Positions 1 through 11,228 of a stretch of 64,000 nucleotides of DNA are shown piece by piece (the stretch's first letter is position 1; every line of letters starts with the position of its first letter). The translations under genes and the position numbers were made by a program. The notes under the pieces are model-generated. The model saw nothing but the letters and a program-made list of their open reading frames with translations. It was not told where the DNA came from and did not search any database. The stretch is taken from positions 1-64,000 of the forward strand of contig JAUKTV010000004.1 of the NCBI GenBank assembly GCA_030549205.1. Direction: 5' to 3'. This stretch comes from Apiosordaria backusii. Taxonomy: Eukaryota; Ascomycota; Sordariomycetes; Sordariales; Lasiosphaeriaceae.

Positions 1-3000
1 CGGGGTAGTCGGCGCTGATGATGCCGTTGGCGATGGAGATGATCGTTTCCCAGATATGCTGCACGATGGGCCGGGGGAGGTCGGCAGTGCGGATGTATGG
101 AAGCGTGGCTCCGAGGACAGCCAGGGAAGACTTAGTGGCTTCTTTCCACGGTTGGTCTGACCTGGTGGTGGTCTTGAACGAATATTTGAGGACAACGGGC
201 TTTGCGAGCGCCGACAGAGCGGTGGCAAATGCCTCGGTCTCGTATATATCCCGCTCAGAAGAGTTCTTGATGATAAGAGCCTGCAGGATAGACATGCTTT
301 CCTTGGACATGGCAACGTAGGTGCGCTTCTCTGCCGCCGCCTTGGCCGCGTCTTCTTGAGCAAATGCCAACGACACAAACTCGGCAACCTGAGTGATCAT
401 AGCAGACGGGACGCCGCTCAAATCTGTGCGAACCATGCGGAACACCTCGAGAATCTTGCCCTGTAACGGGGTAACATACTCGACGTCGCTTCCATATGCC
501 CCTGGGGTGGCGTGTTGCATGGCATTGCGGAGAAGCGTCAGCATGCGACGGACTCTTTCGACGCTGAAGTCCTTTTGAATGAGACCGTAAAGCTCCAACA
601 GCGCCTCTACCCAGACCAACAAGCATTTCTGGTTGTCCGATGATTTGTCGTCCTTGCCATCCTTGGGTACAGGAATCCCTCTGGACCACAAGCCCCAGGC
701 CAAGTCAAGGCTCTCTTTACCCACTCGAGGTCTGTCTTGCTCCGCGCATCTGTGAAGAATGTCCCGGACAGCACTGTACGTTGCGGCATTGATGTCCAAG
801 ACGTTCAAGTCCAGCAGAATTCGGAAATGATCCAGCAACTCTTCCCAAATTTTGGTGAAGCTCTTGTGAGCTGTCAAGACAGTAAGATAGGATGCAAACA
901 AGCTGGAGACGCCTTGTGTGACAACAATTGCCGTTTCCTTCCATTCCTCTTGGCTTTTGTCTTTGGCTGATACCCCTGCCAGGGCCTGAAGCTCCTTCTC
1001 AATCGACGTCATGAGCCGGAAAATAACAGACTTCATGCAGATTGACCAGGCTTCCGGACTCAGGCTGTCTCCATAAGCAGACATTATCCGCATCAGAGTC
1101 TGAATGGCACTGTTTCTCAGCTCCAGCCTCTGATCAGTCGCCACGGAGGTTAGTCTCAAGAGAAGCAACATCCAAAGCGCTGCTCCGGACCCCTTGTGAG
1201 AAGGGTCAGCTGCCAACTTGATAAGCGCCTCGTCGCCAGCCTCCCCGATCATGTCTTCCGTAATCGACATGGATCTGCCTTTGCCGGAGAGAAAGTCAGA
1301 AATGGCCCAGAAAAACGTTACAGTCTGCCAACTGTTAGCTCCCGTCTTCAACTAATGATGGGTCGTCAAACATACCGTTAAAGCCACATTGAGTTCATCA
1401 TCCTGAGTGCAGAATTTGTACAGAGTATCGACAAGGTTAAGAAAGCAGGCGTTCGGCAGTGAAGGAAGAAAGTCGGAGCATATTAACTGCAGCGAGGCAA
1501 AAGAAGGACGAATTAGTTTAACGGAACGTGTCAGAAGAACAGAGCGTTTCTCCGTGTCCTGCTTCTGGGGAGTGAATGCTTTGTCGATGAAGATGGTATC
1601 GATAATCTGGAATGTCAATTCCCAGCCGCGGACCAGCGTCTCTCCGCAATTCTCGAGGAGGCTCTTGAGCCCTTCGAGAATGATCTTGTGAATGTCGACA
1701 TCGACAGCGTGACTGGTAACGGACACTTCGCGATTGGGTGTTTGCAAAGGCAGTAGAGAGTCGCGGAACGCGTCTAGCAGTCGTTGCTGGATCTCACCAC
1801 GGGGCTCTTCCGGTTGAGAGGCCACTGCAGCAGCAGCCTCCAGCAGGATGCGGACCAGCGTCTCGGCCGCTCGTGCTCGGACTGGGGCAGTGTTCAGGGT
1901 TGAGCTCAACGCAATTATCAACTCAGACGTCAGGGGTGCCCAACCAGAGACTTCCGGGTCGTAGATGAGTAATCTCTCAATGTTGATTGACGCGAGATCC
2001 CCAAGCTTTGCCAAAGCAAACTGATCCTCTTGATTGGGTCCAGTCAGCGCAGGACCTGAGACACTCAGCTGACGCTTGTGTGGGATCGATGGTGTTTTGA
2101 GTCCACCACCAGATTGTGGCGATTGTGGCCGGCTTCCGGGTGTTGAGGGGGCTTCAGCATGCTTTTCGAGCAGGCTGCACACCGCACCAACCACTTCAAC
2201 GAAGGCGGGATTGGGGAAATCGATAGTACTCTCGAATAAGCGCGAAGCGGCTGTTTCAACTGCCCTGATTTCCGTACTGAAGTTTGTCAGCAGGGTGTTT
2301 GCTTCTTGTTCAGCCTGATGGTCAGGACCTTTGGCCGCCAGAGGCGTTCTGCCAGCGGCCTTACCAGAGCAAAACAGCACATAGTCGGCCTGTTGCAGTG
2401 TCTCCAGAATGATATTCCAAGACGCAGAAAGAGTTGGGCCGAGCGCTATCCCCAGATTCAGCAATGCTCTTAGGCACAGCATGTTCCGAGTGTTGAGAGT
2501 ACCAGCACTGGGATCAATGGGGAGCTGACGCTGTTTCTCGGTAGAGGTGACCGTTGGGCTCACAAGACTTTCGACACTAAGAAGGCCTCGTGCATTGCTG
2601 AAAATACTGGCGGAGGGTTCTGAAGGGGTCACTGGCGTCCGAGGGGCACCGGCATTCAGGCATGCCGTGAGCACATTTGGAGGGACGGCTGCTTTCCCGA
2701 GCGTTGTAAGGAAGGCATCCCTTGGAGTGGTAAGTTGCAGCAGACCAGCCACGTGTGTGAACTTTTGAAAGGCTCGAACGAGGCCATGGTAGTACTCGGA
2801 GTCCAACGCAGCATACAGGAATGTAGAGCATGTTGCAAGGATAGCTGGCCAGCACTCATCAATGAAGGCGGCACATATCTTGACCTCGGAATGCAGGGGG
2901 TGGTTCTCTAAGGTAAGTGGGTTGACGGGGACGGGATTGCGCTTAAACGAAGAAGACCGCTCCAGCGAGCTCTTATCTCCTGGGTCCAGTCTTTCCTCCG

Positions 3001-4691
3001 TTGGCGGTGCAGGGGAGTCCCGGCCGACCTCTTGTTTGGCGCCTCGTTTTTTCCTCCCATCGCTGGGTACTGTAAGGGGAAGGATAAACTTCGCCAGGCC
3101 CTCAGACAACGACGTAATGCAGGCAAGAGTGAGACTGTAAATGTATGACTCTGGAATGCTTGGAGGGTCTGTCTTGTCGAGCTGGTCGATGCAGGGAACG
3201 CGCATGGTGCTCCACTGTGTACTGATGCCAGTGTTGTGGCCATCAGAACCGACCGAGCTTGTAATGATGCCAGCGCCACTAGCTTCCAACATTGCTTGGT
3301 CAGCTGAAGCAGCTGAACCTCCGTAGGGATTGGCGACGGGAATCGTTGACTGGTGCCCGAGACCGATCACAGTTGGCTTCTCCGTGCTAACGCGGACAAA
3401 GGTGGCTGTGAGGTTTCTCAAAATCTTCTTCCCACCTTCCTGGGCGTCAAAGATGCCGAAGATGCGCCTCAGGAGAGCATGATCAGCAAAGACGCCCCTA
3501 AATACCTCCATGCACAGTGCGCGCTTCCACAAAGCCGTGTCCATGTCCAAAAGATGGGTCAAGATCTCGAGCGCATCGCCGCTCTCTTCTGAAAGAATCG
3601 ACAGGTGGCGGCGTAGTAGGGTGTATAATATCCTTACTAGACGCACGCTGGTCGCAAAGTTTGGTCGCCCTCGGAGGGCGCTGATGATGAACGGCATGAC
3701 CCGGGCGCGCAAGATATCGGCCTGTTCAGGGTGTGAAGTGAAGATGGTGGCATGATTTGTGAGCACGGACTCAATTAGTTCCAGGCCAAAGGTCTGTGGT
3801 AAGCCTGAAAAGCGAAGATACTCAGGTCTTTGGCCTTCCGTCAGGAGGCAGATATCATTAAACACCTAACAAGTCAGCATGCTGAGGTAACAGATCGTCA
3901 GGGGTCGCCTACCCTCCAGGCATCCATAGCCGCAGCTCGAAGAGGAGTAGTGCCATCTTGGAGAGGAACCTCGCCAACAACAGGTGAGTCCTGACCGGTT
4001 TCTGAAATCTATGTTAGTCACAAGAGAAGTGGAGGCTTGGTAGGAGAATACTGACTGTCCTCGGATACCACCTTGTCGAATACCGAGACCACCAGCTGTT
4101 GCAAGGTAGCAGCAGAGGTATTGTTGACAATAGCATTTTTGCTCGACTGCAGAATAAAACAGACATTAAGCGCTGTAACTAAGAGTTCCCCCTTCACATC
4201 GGCAGCATAGTTGGATAGCAAGGAGGGTAGTGCTTGGAGGATCTTGAGTTGAACGTCGAGGCCGGCTGACGTGGCCTGTTGCAAGGCTTCCAGCACCTGG
4301 CTCAACCTCGATCTCGGAAGCGCTCTCGACACGATGAGTCGCTGTAGACAAACGATCGCAATGCCCGTGAACTTGACATTCTTCGTCCCACAGGCGATGA
4401 TGAAGGGGTTGACAAAATTTGGTCGTTGTGTGAGTTCTGGCACCGTGTAAGTCCGGGGTCACTCATGGACATGGACGAACAGACCATCTGATATTTGAGC
4501 TTCAGAGCCAGCTCTTAGACCCTTAAGTTCCTCGAGTGATTTTTCGGCGGCCTGGTGGGGATATTAGTTCAATGTGAGGTTCAAGAACAATACCCATCAT
4601 GCACTGTACGTACCTGGCGCAGGTCGTTGTGTTTGCGCTTGCTCTCTTGGATGAGATTGGCGAGCTCTGACGCCAACAGCTGAGATGTCAT
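1..4691 (-). CDS. mon2: Mon2-like Sec7/BIG-related endosomal trafficking protein, 5' part (3' end outside window)
   Basis: Large peripheral Golgi/endosome scaffold related to the non-catalytic regions of Arf-GEFs of the BIG/Sec7 family; in yeast Mon2 works with Dop1 and the flippase Neo1 in endosome-Golgi traffic. The start ATG at 4691 opens with MTSQLLASELANLIQESKRK, followed by the DCB-type helical domain (TQRPNFVNPFI, LQRLIVSRALP), a DAWRVFNDICLL stretch and HEAT-like helices. Six exons were spliced by frame: 4691-4614, 4551-4485, 4436-4056, 4001-3913, 3865-1376 and 1324 to the window edge, all phase-compatible. About 1,476 residues are visible and the last exon stays open to base 1, so the C-terminus lies outside. 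Two donors are weak (GTCTGT at 4484, GTCAGT at 4055). It is divergent from mms2, sharing a 465-bp promoter interval. The family assignment is confident; exact junctions of the short 5' exons are inferred. Confidence 0.9.
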
Positions 4692-5156
4692 GATCGCATT
4701 TCGCAGACGAATAGTTTCAGACCTTCATTCGACAGCAAAAACACGGTGTAATTCCAAGACCCCAGCCGTAGGGATACGTCTCGGTTGTCATTGATGGTGA
4801 AATCCATGCATTCGTTGTCCAATGTCCACCAGCAACAGGCAGCCAACCAAAGACAGCTGCAGGGCGATGAGAGATGCCAAGACAGGAGCTTTAATGACTA
4901 AGCAGCTCGAGACAGCTCACCGCCTTTGGAGCTACGAGTGTTTGACCCCACCATTTGGCAGCTCGCCTTGGCAAAGGTCCCCGCAGTCCCGCATGACGGA
5001 CGCCTGTGGTCCAGGCCTCCCGTCTGTTCTGCCTTTGGAAGACCCCCGCGCCCAACCAGAGAAACAAAAGCATTGCAGCGGCACACAACTGTTTGCTACT
5101 TCATCAACTTTGCTACTGCTTCACACACACATTGGCACCGACAATCCAACACCACC

Positions 5157-5819
5157 ATGGCGGTAGCTCAAGTTCCTCGGAACTTCAAGCTCCTCGCCGA
5201 GCTGGAGAAGGGCGAGAAGGGCATGGGCGCGGGTATGCTACAATTTCCCATCTATCATGTGTCAATGCTAACCAGACTGTCTGTCGACAGGTGCTTGCTC
5301 GTACGGCCTCGAAGACCCCGAAGATATCTTCATGACGCACTGGAGAGGAACCATTTGGGGCCCTCCTCATGTATGACTCGCCCGACAACGATCTGTACCA
5401 CCCCGCCATCGCATCGTGACAACTGACGGACCTCTCACAGGGACACCACGAGAACCGTATCTACGAACTCAAGATGGAGTGCGGCCCGAACTACCCCAGG
5501 GAGCCCCCTGTCATTCACTTCGTCAGCCAAATCAATCTGCCTGGAGTAAGCCCAACGGACGGCAAAGTCGACCCCAACGCCGTGGCCATCCTACGCGACT
5601 GGTCCCGTATCGCTGCCGAGCTGGCCAAGAACCCAAGGCCTAAGGAAGACCCTTTGAGTTTGGAGGCTGCGCTTATTGCGATCAGGAAGTGAGTAGACGG
5701 CAGCGACGGACCATACGAAGGTGTGTTGTTGCTGACCAGGGTGGTTTCTTAGATACATGGACGAACACAAGAAGCTTCCCCAGCCCCCTGAGGGTTCCAA
5801 GTACGCCGTCTACAAATAG
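5157..5819 (+). CDS. mms2: Ubiquitin-conjugating enzyme variant Mms2/Uev1
   Basis: Catalytically inactive E2 variant that pairs with Ubc13 to build Lys63-linked ubiquitin chains in error-free post-replication repair. Exons 5157-5232, 5291-5370, 5441-5688 and 5753-5819 join in frame to about 156 residues, the usual family length. Visible motifs are VPRNFKLLAELEKGEKG, the YGLEDPEDIFMTHWRGTI core, NRIYELKMECGPNYP, and HFVSQINLPGV in the place where active E2s carry the catalytic cysteine region; no active-site Cys is present, as expected for a UEV. The C-terminus ends in GSKYAVYK. The start lies in a good context (CACCATGG). The introns have GTATG or GTGAG donors. Confident. Confidence 0.95.
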
Positions 5820-6228
5820 ATGCGACATCAATACAACACGGGCGTTTTTTAGAACATTTACCACACTACTCGCTAGCTAGATGGGCGAACGGAGCGGAAT
5901 CAAGGAGGAGCAAGGTTATGGCGGGGTTTATGAAGGGAAGGTCGTGTAGGCGTTGACGGATGGCTGGACACATTGAGACAGCGAATCTGAATGACATGTA
6001 AAATGCCAATGGCTCCTTTTTCGTCTCCGCTGTGCGAAACGTCCAGTTTGATACCCCCAAACGATGACGCTTAAAGTCTTTGATGGACACACGTGACCTC
6101 CCGGATCCCTGCGCGATGCATTTGCGCGCGCGCCAAGTAATTCTGAGCTCTCGCTCTCTCCAAAAAAGTTCCAGAACCGCAAGTTGCATCACCACTGATC
6201 GCCAACCTTGGCGGCGATGGATACATGA

Positions 6229-7441
6229 ATGCCGTTGTTTTTGCAGCCAGCCCGCTCGTCGCGGCATCGGATAGCATGTACGCTTTTTTTTTTCCTTCCC
6301 CACATCTCCCCCATTTCTCCCTGGTACTAACAATTGTTTCCCCCTCCCAGGCCTCGCCCTCTACAAAGCCCTCCTCCGCACCGCCTCGCTCGTCCCTTTG
6401 CCCTCACAAACCGATGACCCCTCCTTGTATATCCCCCCCGCCAAACCAACCAAACCCGCCCAACCCCCGCTGAAGGCGATCATCCGCAACGCCTTCAAGC
6501 GCAACTCGCATGATGTCTCCCCGAGGTTGATCACATCTGCCTTGAAGAATGGGTACAAATCTTTGTCGCTCCTCTCCGCGGCTGCTTCGGACCCAATGTC
6601 GGTTGAGTACACCCAGATTGTTACCTTTCTCCGTGAGAACAAAACCCGGGTTTTGTCTTTAAGGGAACGGAAAGAAAAGGAGCTGGATACGAAACCGAGC
6701 AACACCCCCATCCCGGGGACGGTGCCGATTTTGGTGAAGGTGAGCAAAGAGGGGGAACCACCGCGGTATATCCCCAACCCGGAGCGGCCTGTCCCAAGAC
6801 CGATAGAGCAGATCCCCAATGGGATAAGAAAGCCGCCTAGGTTGGATGCTGCGGGCACGGTGCCGTTTTTGCGGATGCAGAAACCGCAGAGTAGGGTTAT
6901 TGAGAGGATAGTGAGGTTGAAGAATAGGAAGAGGATGGAGAATACCAGTGCGCTGGCGGAGCTGCAACGAGAAGATGATGAGAGGAGGATTATGGCCGAG
7001 TGGGAGGATGAGTGGGATGAGCGGGTTCATCAGATATTGCCTAGGGGGAAGGCGGGGGGGAACGGGGGGTATGTGCAGCAGCTGGAGGAGACGGTGAGGG
7101 TTTTGGGGGTGGGGTTGAACAGGGAGAGGGAGGATATGATTGCGAGGGCGGAGGCGCTTTTGGGGATTGAGAAGGCGGAGGAGGAGCAGATGATAAAGGA
7201 GGATAGGGAGCGGGTGGAGAGGGGGGAGGTGACGGAGGAGGAGGTTTTTAACATGAGGCATAGCTGGAGGAGGAATAAAAAGGGGAAGGAGGCCGGGAGG
7301 TTTTATCATGAGGAGGAGAGGAGGAGGAGGGGGCTGCCGGTGAGTAAGAAGAGGTATTTGGAGGGGGTGAGGAAGGGGAGGTTTAAGGAGGGGGAGGACA
7401 TGGAACGGGCAGAGGTTGGGAGTGAGGAGCAGAGGTTTTGA
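6229..7441 (+). CDS. LYR-motif (complex 1 LYR-like) protein with long basic C-terminal extension
   Basis: Probable mitochondrial LYR-family protein; LYR proteins are small helical adaptors binding acyl-carrier protein and guiding Fe-S or respiratory-complex assembly. Only an ATG at 6229 fits the splice phases: exon 6229-6277 encodes an Arg-rich leader (MPLFLQPARSSRHRIA) and joins exon 6351-7441 at LALYKALLRTASLV, which holds the LYR-type LYK motif. The intron carries a CTAAC branch site and a CCCAG acceptor. The product is about 379 residues, much longer than single-domain LYR proteins; the rest is charged, Glu/Arg-rich and probably helical (repeated REREDMI, RERVERGEV-like stretches). The 3' half of the coding strand is extremely purine-rich. 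Targeting to mitochondria is inferred from the basic leader only. Confidence 0.75.
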
Positions 7442-7574
7442 TGGATTTCAGGCAAGGAAGTGGTTTGGTTGGACAACTTGTATTATTGTAGTATATAAAC
7501 GACCTCCAAATAGATCATTGGAACTTTACGAGCTTTTGATGCCATGGTACAATGCATATAGAGCCTCAAGAATA

Positions 7575-9659
7575 TCAATGACCCTGCGCCGCAAGCCAAA
7601 AACAAGCGTTTATATGCTCCTGCCGAAACCCCGGCGTTCGCCCCAGACAAGTACCATTGCTTACCATTCCTAACCACAAAAACGTCAGCAAGCTGTCGTG
7701 GCTAATGGGAAACAAGTGTTTGGTGAACATACCCTTGATAAAACGACGAACATCAATCGTCACCCTCTGCCTCGGCCTTGGGGGTGCTGGCGGTGTTTGT
7801 TGATGATGCTGTGGCGCCTCCACAAACCGGGCGTTGTTTTCCATAACTCCAACTCCAGAAAAGGCAAACAAACTACGCAACTCAGCGTCATGAGCAGATG
7901 TTGAGGGTGCGCCGCCTATGGTGTATTGGGCAGACTGTGAGAAACCCCCTGAAAGTATCGGGTCGATCGTGTTGCTCCCTCCGACGGTCATATTGTTCTG
8001 CCATGGCATGTCATGTCGTGATGAAGACGGGTCGACAGCTAGGGTGGTACTGCTGCCGACGCTGGGCATCGGAGGTCGCGAGGTGTTGCCTGGGGTCGAG
8101 CTCTGGCCTGCTGTCAACGGGTTCGAGAAAGATGAGAAGTCCGGCGGCCCCGTGCCTTTGAAGGGGTAGCTGAGGGTTTCCGGGTTGTCAAAGGCCGTTG
8201 GATCGATTTCCGCCGTCACGAAATCAGCTCCCGATGGTATGATAACGCCCCTTTCTTGGAGGTAGATTTCGACCTCGTCAGGATCGAACATTTCCCCGCC
8301 GAATCCCGGGGTTTCAATACGCATATTCTTATCCAGGGAACTGTCTCTTATTTTGTTGACCTCTGGGCTGAAGGGGCCTGTCGCAAAGCCAGCAGTGTTG
8401 GCAGGCTTGAGAACGTCCGCTGTGCCTTGGTTGCCGATCCGCTGCGTGGTAACTCCGGTAGTGACATCGTAATGGGTGCCGGCACCGCCGAGATGATGGA
8501 ACGGGAACTGCCAGTAGTGTAAAGTGTCTTGTGCATTCCTGGCTACTTGCCTGGCCAGGCGCTGCTTGATCATATCGGGCGTCTCGAAGAGCAGGCAGAA
8601 GCCAAATACACGGGTGATCCGGCTTTCAGGGGGGTCAGGCATGGAGATTAGGAGAAGAGCTTTTTCGATGGCAAATCTTTGTAGTCTTCGGCCGAATGTG
8701 ATTTCGTGAGGAGTGTAGGTGCGTGGCGCTGGCAGAGAACTATGGACACCCGGAGTGGTGAACTGATCTAAAAAGTTGAAATCTGGGGTTGTTTGGAAAG
8801 GAAAGCTCGCATTATGGAGAGTTGGTTGAGTAACAATCTCGTAACCAAGAGCAGATGCCGGCATGGGCTGGCTGAAGGCATTGGAGAGCGTTGAGACAAA
8901 ATTTGAAGGCTGGGAACTGGGTTCATGGGTGACCATCAGCCCACCATATAACTGTGTCTGTGTTTTTGGTGCTTCATTCCCTGTTGTTGAGGGGAGCTTG
9001 GGGTCGGCTGGAGTGCGTTCTGATCGGTGTCGAGATGACGAGTCGTCACTGCCACTAGAGACCTGTTGCTCATCCTTCTCTTCGTCATCAGTGGTCTTAG
9101 CAAGAGACATAAATCTCTCGGTTGTTAGGCGCAGTTGGTGTCCCAGTTCTGGTACTTGATCCAAGATGCCCATACTTGTAGCGAAATCGTGAAGACGTAA
9201 AAAGGCATTGTTCATTTCTTGATTCTTGTCCTTGAGCTCCTGTACTTGCTTTTCGAGGCTCTGAATGGCTTCTTCCTTTCGATTCCTATATGCCCGCTGG
9301 GCAAGGCGAACTTGCGTTCGTCGGCGCTGCCCTGATGTCAGAGCCTACCTCCTCTCCAGATATGGATAACTTACATCCTTGGGCGATACATCTTTCACTT
9401 CCAAGCGTGGCCGTCCTCGTGACCGCTTCTTCTCTTCCTCTTCACCATTCTCAGTGGCAGTGGCCTGAGTCTTTGCCCGCTTCCTCGGGCCATCGTCTGG
9501 GTTTGACACCGCAGGGCGCGTCTTTGCTACTTGGGTCTTGGTAGAAGGGTTGTAGGAAAATCCTGGGTTGTAAACCTCGGCGCTCAGGATGGCGAGGTCG
9601 CCTTGCGAGTAACGCATCGAGTGGGCCTCTTCTTCTTCCTCGCTCGTCGTCTCGGACAT
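7575..9659 (-). CDS. bZIP transcription factor (AP-1/Yap-type basic region)
   Basis: Nuclear DNA-binding regulator. Exons 9659-9375, 9326-7733 and 7669-7575 give 657 residues. An acidic N-terminus and an RKRAKTQ nuclear-localisation-like stretch precede GRPRLEVKDVSPKD, which splices to RRRTQVRLAQRAYRNRKEEA, the basic region, followed by a leucine zipper (SLEKQVQELKDKNQEMNNAF). A second conserved block, RRLQRFAIEKALLLISMPDP, lies near the middle, and a Gly/Ser/Pro-rich region follows. The C-terminus after the last intron, CLGRTPGFRQEHIN, is a motif also found at the end of related fungal bZIPs. The last intron (63 nt) is a multiple of three and open in frame, so an unspliced form would add 21 residues. 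The intron in the basic region uses the GGGCAG acceptor at 9327; the alternative CAG 5 nt upstream breaks frame. Target genes are unknown. Confidence 0.85.
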
Positions 9660-11228
9660 TCGGCGGTTTGTTCTACACCCCTTGCGGAGTCAAGACACGC
9701 TTGTGTTCAGAACACCAGCTTGGTGGAACTGAATGTGGTTTGGGCGGGGTTCCTCGACACACTCAGGAACAAGACGTCTCCTTCGCTGCCTCGTCACTTA
9801 AAAAGCGAGAGGCAATAGGCAAATACATTCACTGAGACAGATGAAAATGGAGTCGCCCACAAATAAGTGACCAATTCCAATAACTCGAGTACCGCCCTTT
9901 CAGAGCAGTGGATGAAAAAATGAAGCCAACAACTTTTTGTTGAGGTCAAAGAGCTGGCGATGACAACCCCCGTGGGCGTCGGTCAGCCGGCCGTCTGGCT
10001 GCAAGGGCCTCTTGCAGATGTCGGGGTGTCGGAGCAGGGGTGCTGATGAGTGGCTTCTGTGAGAAGAACTGTGAGACGCAACCTCTTCGGCGCAGATTGT
10101 CTCTCGGTTTGGCCCCAGCAATGGCGTCTTCCGACGCAAGTTGTTGTTCCGACGATGTCCTGGGGTAATCCTTCGAGCCTCGCTGACAGGCGTGCTGAGT
10201 AATGTCAGAGCTACGGCACACGTGTTCGGCGATTGTGATAACGTATTCCAGTTCACAAGATGACGAGACAAACGCGTCGGTGGCCGATGCAGTTCTCAAC
10301 GATTTGGAGGCTCGAGGGCCATTTGGTGATTACTCATATTGCGAGAGAGCTCATGACCGACTGACATCCCCTATCAGATACGAGTCTGATAACCTCCAAA
10401 TACTGTTAGTAGAGGATAATACGCTAACCCGGCAGTCAGCGGGAGCTAGCCGTTCCAAGCCGGAGACTAAGAGCTTGTGGTCTTGTCGAACTTGCTCAGA
10501 TATCAACCGGTCCTGAATGCCCTCCAGTTCTCTTCAATGACCGGTCTATGCCCCCCCCCTTGAGCATTTCTTCACCTCTTCTCAAAGCTCTTCCTATTTT
10601 CAGTCAGCATCATGAAGTACTCTCCAGTACTGACCTGCTTCGCGATGGAGCCGTGAGACGGGCCAGGAGGCAAGTCGCATGGTCAGTCAAATTGTCCCTC
10701 TCATTTCCATCGTGGCAGCGATTCCAGGGGAATAACAAACAGCGTCAGCAGCAGAAAGTTCGCTGCATCTTCCAGCAACTGGAACGGTCGCTGGCAGGAT
10801 ACCAGGACATTGAGAGAAAAAAAGGTTGACCCAGCCCTACGGACTCCAAGACAATTGTCCAATGGCATCCCTGTCCAATCACCAAGGCCGATCTTCATTG
10901 GCCCCACCTCCCCCGCTTGCTCCGCCGCTCCCCAGTGGAGCTTGCAGGGGCAGTGCTCGGCACCAAACGTTTCTCCCACCGCCCTCAGTTCAGCGCAACA
11001 GACACCGGCCGGCTCTTTTTTGCGATTTCTCTCTCGCAAGTTTCGGTCTGGATTGTGGTGTCGGCGGTCTTCTTCTCTGTTTGTTTAGTCTTCTTGTATT
11101 ATCATGGTGTTCTGAGCTTCGAGATACCCTTCCCCCTCTGCTTCTCCTGACCTATCCAAATCCACCAGTCCGTCCGTCCTCTCCACAGCCTCCACTGTTT
11201 TTGCCGCTGTCACAACCCATCAACAAGC
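9660..11228. other. Divergent intergenic region between bZIP and kinase genes
   Basis: About 1.57 kb separate the two divergent starts. No open frame here has a coding look or splice-linked continuation. The stretch from about 10940 to 11220 before the kinase ATG is rich in C/T tracts, as is common in fungal promoters and 5' leaders; an eight-C run lies near 10552. Confidence 0.5.
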
